Positions 56,261-64,000 of a DNA stretch of 64,000 nt are shown here, one piece after another (the first letter of the stretch is position 1; every line of letters begins with the position of its first letter). A program made the position numbers and the translations under genes. This DNA comes from Adenophora triphylla var. japonica (lineage: Eukaryota; Streptophyta; Magnoliopsida; Asterales; Campanulaceae): the NCBI GenBank assembly GCA_022495995.1, contig JAFEMH010001473.1:310001-374000 (forward strand), in the 5' to 3' direction. Under the pieces are notes generated by a model. That model was not told the origin of the DNA. It made no database searches and saw only the letters and a list, made by a program, of their open reading frames with translations.

Positions 56261-57536
56261 GTATTCTCGACCAGATTAACCCGATCTGTCCCGTTCAACC
56301 CCCGGAAGAAGTTTCCGATCTGTGTCTCTTTAGGTTCCTTGACGGTACCCAAGTTCACACTTGTCAAAACCTCCTCGGCGGCTTGGGCCCGGTTTTCCTC
56401 TTTTACGTAACCACCTTAAAGATTTCTTTAATGTATTGTTCATTTAGTGTGTTTGCATCTTGTTCAAATGATTCATTATTAACTGTTGTTAAGTTTTGAG
56501 TTAATTTATCATTTGTTAAGTTGGCAATAAGGGGATAATCAGAAAGATCTGTCATTTCATTCAAAGCAAGAGGAAAGATGACATCGATTACATATTGATA
56601 ATCCTCAGGCGTGAGGCCTTCAGATGACTCAGAGGACTGGAATTCAAAGATTCCTGACTCAACTGACTTTGGACCCTACTGACTCTGGACCCTACACTAC
56701 TTATTGACTTGAGGGTGTTTGACAAGGGTTGGACCGGGATCTCACTCCTTCCTGCTGTTGCCCTGGGGAGTAGCAGTCTTGCCAGCGCTCTTCAGAAAGT
56801 TGGAGACTTCAAATTGATCAAAAACTTGCAGGAAATCATTGACAGGCCGGTACCGTGGAAAGATGGTGAGGGGAGCTAGAGTAGCTTGATGCAATCTCTC
56901 GGCGAGCTCGTCCGTGACAACTGGGCTCATTGACTGAAGAGTCTGGCTCATCTTATCAATGCACTGCTGATAACTCATTTTCTCTTTTCTGATCTTGGAC
57001 ACTACGACCTTATCAGTATAGCCAACAGGATAGTTGGCCTGGATAATGCTGATGAAGTCTTCTTCAGAAGGGATCTTAATTCTTCCTTGACTGGCTACGT
57101 ATTCAATGGGCTTTCTGTATTCTGCTTCTAAATCTGCTAACTTCTCATTGAATTTTACGATGGCCACAAATTCAGCACTTTCTGCTTCAAGAGGGTCACC
57201 GACCATAGGGGTATCAGGCTGGACTGTGCTTTGAATGATGGGCTCCTTGGCGGGCTGTTTGGCATAACTGACGTAGTAATCAAACTTGCCGGAAGGCTCC
57301 CCTAGAGTTCCGACGCTCTTGTCCCCGGCTTCATACCTTTCCTTTAATTTCTGCTGCGTGGACTTCCTCTTCTTCTTCTTTCTTGAAGGAGCGTCTTCAT
57401 TAATCCATTCTTGATACTCGTATTCCAGACAATCCTCACAGTCGCATACATCATACCAGATATGGGGCTTGGGTTAAACTGGGATGGCCTCTCCGACTAC
57501 TTGGTCATTACCATTGTTGACTACCACGTTGGCCAT
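56261..57536 (-). pseudogene. Short N-terminal frame and linker of E, no Gag or protease
   Basis: Candidate start MANVVVNNGNDQVVGEAIPV at 57536, then a stop and PHIWYDVCDCEDCLEYEYQ (about 57470-57415), which in A lies after Gag. The KFDYYVSYAKQ segment and one linker module follow (57206-56742: VAIVKFNEKLADLEAEYRKP ... EEDFISIIQANYPVGY). Decayed sequence to 56280 contains NRAQAAEEVLTSVNLGTVKEP. No Gag core, zinc knuckle or DNGS protease motif is present, so about 2.5 kb of the usual polyprotein is missing. Confidence 0.75.
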
Positions 57537-59253
57537 TTTGACACTGGAAAACTGAGACTCGAAGATTTTGACGGGTTACTTGAGATCTTTGTGCCGATAA
57601 ACTGCTGTACCAGTGTTCTCACCCAATTCTTTCTCACTGCGGGAAGGGATAGGAGAGGTTTAGACTCGGGGTAGGTGTTTGGGCTGAAGGCTCAAGCAAT
57701 ATGTAAATTAGGAATCTTACTGTTTACTTTAAACAGTGTCTTTTATTAATTTCTATTTGATTGGGAAAGGGGAATTGCCCTTCTTTTTCGCAACTACTCT
57801 AGATCCTGGATCAGTGGGTTCCGTCACTACGTCTATAAGCCCCTCGTATTCCACATGTATTTCGACCTCCCAGGGTGGACAACCCCGGGCGAGGGTCCTA
57901 TAGGGCACGCGGATCCCACCGACCGAGAGAGAAGAACGCTCCTAATGGGTCTAGCGGTCATAGGAACTTTTAACGCACGAGCGATGCGAATTATAGCCAA
58001 GGCAATACCGGGAAAGTCTCGTCTTTCAGCCTTGATAGAATTTTGGCAGAATTTCACTTGCGCGATTGACGTTTCGACTTTTCGGTAATGCCCGAGAAGA
58101 TAATAGGCATGGGTCGGGCAGTAAAAGTCGGATGACACAGTGTCACATTTAACTTCATTGCATACGCCGTGCGTGAGTCAAAATCGAAGTCAATGCCGGG
58201 TCAAGATCTTGCCAATTTTTCCTTGTCGGAATTTTGGCAGAGCTTCGCTTGAGCGAAAGACCTTTGGACTTTTCTTGGAAAAGACTCGGTCTCGACTCTT
58301 ACGCATTCCGTGTAGGTCAAGGTCAAAGTCAATGTCGGAGTCAAGGTTCTACCAATTTTTTCCTTGTCGGAATTTTGGCAGAGTTTCGCTTGTGCGAAGG
58401 ACCTTGACTTCCATTATGGACTAAGGCTTGACCTTTACAGGGATATGCAACTGGTCTATATGACACAGACTAGACCAAAAACCAACCAAAAGTCACGGTT
58501 TTTTGAAACGTGTGACACGGACTGTGCATTGGTCGACACTGGCTGCCACGGGGAGTTTGGGGTGATTCTGTGCGCACCCGGGAGCATCGTAAGGCTGTCC
58601 GTGACTGCATCTGAACAACCACCCCGGGTTTAAAGGGACGTGCGTGCAAAGTGTACAGGATATATAAGGTGCGCGTAGTGTGCGGTCTCCTAAAAATGTT
58701 CCTTTTTGAGTTAAAACAGAGATTTTCATAAATGTGTTTTAAAGGAATGATTTTTGGGACGGAAATGCAACGATTAAGCACATAAATTTTAAGGAGCCCC
58801 GGTCGGTCTTGGGCCGAATAGCCCCAAGCTGCTAGGACTGCCAGATTAACCATAATTTTTCCTAGTGGAATTGCCACTGAGGCCGTCCGGTCAGAATCCA
58901 AGGAGGATTACGACTGCATGGATCAATTTTCCAGGTTCCACTCCTTTGCTATTTTTTTCGGGTTGTTTCCCGTTCAAAGTATGCACAGATCCCAAGATGC
59001 AAATGATGCAATGCAAGGCAAAGAAAGCAAGCAAAATAAACGGAATCCGCGATGGGAGTCTAACCCGCTCAAAGGGAAAAGCTTTCTTTTACTTTTTTTT
59101 TTTCGAAAAGTGATACCGGTACGTGGGATTGTTAAACCACCGTTTATCCCAAGCCCCGGGTTAGGGAGCGATACAGGAAGGTTAAGTGGTTTCCACCTAT
59201 ATACCAAGTATCGTTTATTTTTTAAAAAATGAAAGCTTTTCTCCTTTGGGATG
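57537..59253 (-). other. Leader of element E
   Basis: 1.7 kb, non-coding. Conserved hairpin 57834-57902. Two to three tandem copies of a roughly 130-bp unit (GGAATTTTGGCAGA...CTTGCGCGA) at about 58015-58410, a TGACACAGTGTCA palindrome (58133-58145), and the block shared with F at 59108-59216. No gene. Confidence 0.6.
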
Positions 59254-59272
59254 TCCCCAGCGGAGTCGCCAA
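59254..59272 (-). other. Primer binding site of element E
   Basis: In element sense TTGGCGACTCCGCTGGGGA, two bases after the LTR end. Confidence 0.72.
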
Positions 59273-59274
59273 AC

Positions 59275-61077
59275 TGTGAATGTGTGCCCAAATTGTGGAA
59301 TTCACGCGAGTTTGAAGACATCCGGTTTAATTTGAAAAAACGGAGTCGCCACGCCATTTTGATTTCCTCAAAACTTTGAAAAAAAGGATTTTATGGGTTC
59401 AGAGGTTAAGTTACCCCTTGGGAAGAACGGATCGTCGTTCACCCAAGGTGCCTTGCCGTAGCAAGTCTCCCTAGATTCCGTTTATTTTGCTTGCTTGCGT
59501 TCTTTCTTGTGTGCATGTGTTTGAATGAAAGGGGAGGGAATGTCTCAAGTTGTCTTCCGGACGTACAAACCATTTATTGGTTGTCGCTCGGGATTTCTTG
59601 GATTTTATGTATTCGGGATTTTGATCCCGTCCTCACCTTGGACTTGTGATCATCGCATTTTGACCTCGGGACTTGCGTGATCGAGAGAAGGACTCTCTTT
59701 TATAGCCCAAAAATGAGGTTCCTTAGGAAGAAATGTCCTTAGCCCATCAATCCTACACCTTAAGACGATCGAGCTTATATGAATGCTTCATGCTCGTCTT
59801 AAGTGATAATTGGAGATATAGGGTTCAAGGTTGTCTCTTTCTAAAGAGATTATTGAACCTTTAATGGAAGAAACGATGTAAAGATAGGATCTTTACACCG
59901 GTCCGTTCCAAGGTTGCTAATGGGGACATGGGGGAATGCATGTAAAAATGACATTTTTAGTGAAAAGATGACATTTTTTTGGGTTGCAAAGGATGCTTTT
60001 TTTGGTTTGCAAAGGATGCATTTTTATGTAAAGACATGATTTTTATGCAAAGGATGCATTTTGATGTAAAGAAGTGATCTTTATGCAAAGGATGCATTTT
60101 TATGAGGAAATTGGCATTTAATATGCAAAGGATTCATAAAGATTGTATTTTGAAAAGCAAAGGATGCATTTTTATGATGAAGGAATGACCTTTAATGCAA
60201 AGGATGCATGAAAATGGATTTTAGGTGCAAAGGATGTACCTTTTTTATAAAGACATGATTTTTATATGCAAATGATGCATTTTGGATATAAAGATTGCAT
60301 TTTTATGAGCAAATGATGCATAAAGATGGTATTTTTATTGTAAAAGGGGGGTTTTAGGTGCAAAGGATGCACCTTTGAGTATAAAGATTACATTTTTAAT
60401 GACAAATGATGCCTAATTTATGCAAAGGGGAGAAGGGGGTATAATAAAGATATGATCTTTAATGAAAACTACCAAGTCCCAAGCAAAGATAATAACAATA
60501 TATGAATGCAATGAGCAATCTAATTCACATAGAGCAATTAAAATGCAAGGCAAGGGAGTGAGAGGTTACCAATGGTGGCCTCTTCTTCTTTGGGTTGAGC
60601 TAGGTGGAAGGACCAACTTTGGGATCTTCAAGGAGGAGGGAGGTGGCTTCTTGGCTTGCTTCTTCAACCTTCTTGGATTTCCAGCAGTATTTGAGTGTAT
60701 TGGGACTGAATATAGAGTGTATTGTGTGTGTTTTTCGTCTTTTTAAAATGGGTAGAGGAGGGCTCTATTTATAGGCAGTCTGGATAAGACCAATGAAGTC
60801 GTGCGGCCAGAGATCCTTGGCTAATGCAGCCGTGCGGCATTATCCCTTGTGACTCAGGATGTTTCTAGAATCATGCAAGGTGGCAATTCTAGAACCTTTT
60901 CCAAATTAAGAAAAACGTGTTTCTTAATTGGTAAGCATTCCCTTCAGCCCTTAGATGATTTGGAACTGTTCCGGAATTGTTCTGGAACACTAGGAATGTC
61001 CGGGGAGTTACCGGGAAATTTACCGGAATTGCCGGGGAAATTAACCTGAAGGCATGAGCCAGATTTGGGTACTTACA
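59275..61077 (-). repeat. 5' LTR of element E
   Basis: Pairs with 28971-30773, same length, 23 differences by eye. TATA 60765-60774 (minus); palindromes 60798-60807 and 60829-60838. No gene. Confidence 0.95.
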
Positions 61078-61082
61078 CTTTC

Positions 61083-62130
61083 ATACCCTCAGAAAATACA
61101 AAAGAGCACCTGGAGCTGCCATACAAAGAGGAGCTACCTCTGTAGTAGCAAGGTCATCCTAGCCCAACAAAGGCTCCTGCTTCATCCCAAACTGCCGGGA
61201 AACAAGCGACGGAAAATAGAAGGAGGACCAAGACAAACCTGGAACTTTGACAACATAGGAGCCTTCCTGAAAGGCCCTCCTAGTCTCAATCCCCCAGTGC
61301 GGAACCCACCAACGGATCTGATGCGTACCAAGCCGTGCCATCCATCTCTCCCAGGCGGACTGATCCATATCTAACAAAAGAGGTCGCCGAGCAAACGACC
61401 ACGGTCTAAACAACGTCGAAGCCTCGGGCATGGCTTGAAGTCTCTCCCTCAGCCACAAGGTGAGCAAAGCGGGGCTTCCCCTTCTCATGAACCGATTCCC
61501 AGTCGCCAGACGGTCAATACCATGAAGAGTCTCCCCCAGCACCAACGGGACAATATCCTCTCCAGCTCTGTAGTGCCCAACCACATCTAGCAAAGCGCCA
61601 TCGCAAACCCCAAGGGAGCTAACCATGAAAAGCGTTGCTATCACGCACAAGGCAAAAGTATCCCACGAGACATCACTCTCATCATTAATCATAAACCGCT
61701 CCGGCAGCGCAGAAATGTCAATATGACCCGAATCAAGGATCATGCCCTGCACTTCTCCCAATGAAGTCCGAAGAAAGCCTGCAAGCTTCACGCTCACGGC
61801 AGCACCGCAAATCAAAGGAAGCGAGTTGGCCTCCACCTCCCGTCCTCCAATCAAAGCCCGAAAATCCTCAAACGTGGGCACCATCTCATTGTAGGAGAAG
61901 CAATACACATGCCTCCTAACATCCCAGAACTTTGCGGCAGCCCGCAACAATTCCCAATTAGGAACCAACTCCTTAAGGGACCAAACCGAGCAAAGTCGAA
62001 ACCTTACCTCAAAAGCCCGCCTCTGATGCCTCATACGGTGTCGTATCCACATTTTTAGCCGCTCAAGGAAGTGTGCTTGCCGCTCCTGCGAAAGCCTTGG
62101 CAAAATTCTTGGAACGGACGAAGAATCCAT
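61083..62130 (-). pseudogene. N-terminal part of the antisense DUF7745-like gene of X
   Basis: Starts MDSSSVPRILPRLSQERQ at 62130 and runs 324 codons to a TAG at 61159-61161, which in E is a Trp codon (GDWED). The frame then continues to the insertion of E at 61083, and the C-terminal part resumes at 28970. Signature: LKELVPNWELLRAAAKFWDVRRHVYCF and NEMVPTFEDFRALIGG; the centre has IRWWVPHWGIETRRAFQEG. Similarity to the copy in E is strong along the whole length. It lies downstream of the PMD gene on the same strand. Insertion of E abolished whatever function was left. Confidence 0.85.
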
Positions 62131-62621
62131 GGCAAAAATGGAGGTTCCTAGAGAAAATGGGGAAGAAAGCTCGAAAATGGCTGAAAATGGGGAGTGGGGA
62201 AAGTCCAGACATCCGGAAAGCCTTTATCCCTTCCCAAAAGCAAAGGTGATCCTTACGGACCTCTTTGCACCCCAAGTTGGTCCGTACGGACCTTGTTGCA
62301 TCCTGGGCCCATTTTCCCAGCAAACAGTACAACAACCACTATTCCCCGCAGGACCTTGCTCCAAACTGCCCAAACCCTGGCCAAAGCCATTTCCGGCAAG
62401 CATACACTACCCACAGACGCACTCCCAGCTCTCGTGGCATGCAAAAATAATAAAATAGCAACAATTCCTAGGACAACTCTCGGGAATCACGAAATACGGC
62501 ATTACATCTTAAAATAAAATATTTTGCAGTGCAAATGCGAATGGTTTATTACAGGTACATATAATGCCTGTTGCTAAACAAAAAAAAAAGAGGATATGAA
62601 AAGAGGGAAAGCAAATGAGCC
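62131..62621 (-). promoter_or_regulatory. Promoter region of the antisense DUF7745-like gene of X
   Basis: Perfect GGTCCGTACGGACC at 62279-62292 and GATCCTTACGGACC at 62248-62261, each followed by the T-rich/TTGCA tail seen in the LTR copies. A TATA-like GGATAAAGG (62222-62230, minus) lies about 92 bp before the ATG at 62130. The rest, up to 62621, holds the 3' end of the PMD transcript and shows nothing else. Confidence 0.62.
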
Positions 62622-64000
62622 CTAATCTGACTCCTCATCATCATCACTAACATCCTCAAGCGAAAATTCGGGCACCCCGGCAAACTCGCCAGTCACACCC
62701 TCATCATCAGAATACTGAACCCCCTCCTGGGGTAGGTACTCAAGATACTCGGAAGGGTAAAACCCGGCAAAAGGATCAAAGTAGGCAGGCTCTGACAAGC
62801 TCTCTCCCTGTGCCTCCTGCGAATGCATGAACTGGTGAAAGACCGGTGGCCTCTGGACTCCCGAAGATGTCCCAGCATCCATACTATGCCGCCCCCGCGA
62901 AGGTCCCTCCTGCTGTGGCTCTAGCTCGGCTCTCGGTGGGGGAAAGTCCACAGAATTCCTCGAAGGCATCGGCTCGTACGCCGACACACGCCGCGAAGAC
63001 CGGCAAGACATCTTCCCCGCCATCTTCTTCACGAAGGACCGCATCGCCACGTAACGGCGGGTCAGCGTATCATAGGCCCTCCCAGAGACCTGCACAAACA
63101 AACAGCCAAAGGAATGCTCAGCTAAAGAGATACATGCATACTCAACAAAAGAGAAAAATACAGAAAAGATGCCAAGACGGAAAAGAGTAAGCACACTCAC
63201 CGACGCATTCGGGTCAACCCGATAAGCAGCAGGAGCCAGCTCAGGCATGGGTATCGACACCCTACGCCTAGATGAGTCGCCCCGTATATATGTTAAATCC
63301 GGCCCAGGCACCGGAACCTCTAGGGGACCTGGCGGGCCAGCCTCCCTCTCCCTCGCCAACACCTGTGGCGTCCTCAACTTCCTCCTCACGAAGGACCCAT
63401 ACTCCTCTCCAAACAAAACAAACTCATCGGCACTCACGCTGCCCATATACCTCTCAAACTCCAGCACATCCATATCTCGGGAATCCATCATCCCAAAAGG
63501 AGGGTCCCTCGGAGCCAAGGGGAGCATACCCGGGCCATACTGCCAGAAGACCCTCTCTCCCAAGTACATGACGTCACAGGTCAGGCCCCGCAGCATCTTA
63601 CTCTGCGCTGTCACCACGGGACCGCCCTCGAACTCGTCAGCTCCATACCGAGCCCAGGGGTACAGAGCAAACTCCGCCGGGCTATCTCTCCCCAGATACT
63701 CCTGCACCTCCCCGTAGGCAATGGTGAGCTTCCCCCTACTGGTCCTCCTCCTCCTCGCCGGACGGGCCCAGCCCAACATAGCAGGATAGGCCGCTATGGC
63801 CTCAACATCTCGGTCCCACGGGAAGCACCAGAAGACCTCATAGAACCACACCTGCGACAAAAGCAGAAAAGGCTCAGTGCAAAAGAAAACGGAGAAATGA
63901 CAGGTTGCTAATCAAAAAACAGCAATAAACTCATACCTCCAAAGCAAAGTCAAAGTAGCCCAAAGAATTAGCCATGCCGCGGCTAAACCGGTCCAAAGAG
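62622..64000 (-). CDS. Antisense plant-mobile-domain gene of X, partial
   Basis: Three exons are visible: from beyond the window to 63937, then 63851-63201 (217 codons) and 63089-62622 (156 codons with stop). Introns 63852-63936 (85 bp) and 63090-63200 (111 bp) are GT-AG and sit at the same phase-0 positions as in E and F. The middle exon starts VWFYEVFWCFPWDRD and has YLGERVFWQYG, comparable to VWFCEVTRFIPW and YLGDRFSRQHG in E. The last exon has basic then acidic sequence and ends FSLEDVSDDDEESD. No stop or frameshift is seen in 375 codons, although gag-pol of the same element is full of them. The 111-bp intron is itself open in frame, so retained-intron transcripts would still be translatable. 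The mobile-domain signature exon lies outside the window. Confidence 0.82.

Larger units (their letters stand above)
28971..61077 (-). mobile_element. Element E: complete nested Tat/Ogre-like element
   Basis: Bounded by two 1803-bp LTRs (28971-30773 and 59275-61077) and by a perfect 5-bp duplication CTTTC (28966-28970 and 61078-61082). Orientation is minus: PBS at 59254-59272, pol read leftwards, antisense genes read rightwards, 3' LTR at the left. Total span is 32.1 kb, of which 15.4 kb is the nested element F. By eye the LTRs differ at 23 positions without indels (about 1.3 percent), so insertion is fairly recent. It has RT-RNase H-integrase but no Gag core and no protease. Confidence 0.95.
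19968..64000 (+). mobile_element. Element X: Tat/Ogre-like element, split by E, runs past the window
   Basis: 5' LTR 19968-21429, PBS, leader, gag-protease, linker and integrase to 27732, then the antisense gene pair. The DUF7745-like gene spans 28504-28970 plus 61083-62130 and the PMD gene starts beyond 64000. E (28971-61077) is inserted in the DUF7745-like gene. RT and RNase H are missing. The 3' LTR is outside the window. Candidate left target-site duplication is GCCAC (19963-19967). Confidence 0.85.

Noticed and set aside
59254..59272. tRNA-like 3' end sequence beside the LTRs
   Set aside because: It is the primer binding site; no cloverleaf surrounds it, so it is not a tRNA gene.
63090..63200. 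Continuous frame across intron 3 of the X antisense gene
   Set aside because: Consensus donor and acceptor sit at the positions used in E and F and the intervening residues have no counterpart there, so it is called an intron; retention remains possible.

Overview
The window is plant nuclear DNA, from an angiosperm and most likely a eudicot. It holds no recognisable host gene: almost all of it is nested LTR retrotransposons of the Ty3/gypsy class, Tat/Ogre-like lineage. Support for this comes from long LTRs bounded by TG...CA, a PBS beginning TGGCGACTC next to the 5' LTRs, a Gag zinc knuckle of form CxFHxxHGHxTxxC, a protease DNGS motif, RT YVDDM, an extra RNase H domain (FFDGAANKRG) and an HHCC/DDE integrase. 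I cannot name the species.

Layout. 1-972 is the end of an LTR, probably Copia. 973-7791 is element A (minus strand: gag-protease remnants, leader, 5' LTR). 7792-9018 looks like a fragment of another LTR. 9032-11431 is Z, a decayed plus-strand pol, cut by element Y (plus; LTR 11432-13023, duplicated gag, no pol, 3' region to 19967). Y is followed by element X (plus; LTR 19968-21429, gag-protease-integrase to 27732), which runs off the right edge. X is split by element E (28971-61077, minus strand, 5-bp duplication CTTTC). E in turn is split inside its integrase by element F (38482-53845, minus strand, duplication GTAGT).

X, E and F each carry, between integrase and 3' LTR and on the strand opposite to gag-pol, a pair of genes. 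One is a plant-mobile-domain (PMD, PF10536-like) protein with spliceosomal introns at conserved phase-0 positions. The other is a protein resembling the plant DUF7745 family. Five of the six promoters of these gene pairs lie in the window. Each has a short CG-rich palindrome and an A/T-rich TATA-like stretch. The palindrome sequence differs between X (GGTCCGTACGGACC), E (GCCGTGCGGC) and F (ATGTCGNNCGACAT), but within each element it matches the palindrome lying about 20-60 bp upstream of that element's own LTR TATA box. I read this as a possible element-specific regulatory circuit, analogous to VANC anti-silencing factors of VANDAL transposons. It is the most interesting signal in the window.

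The coding content of the copies is complementary. X and F have protease and integrase but have lost RT-RNase H by different deletions. E keeps RT-RNase H-integrase but lacks Gag core and protease. Y has only gag. All five LTR elements share the PBS and a covarying leader hairpin, so trans-complementation is conceivable. Every gag-pol copy here carries stops, frameshifts or insertions, so none is autonomous as it stands.
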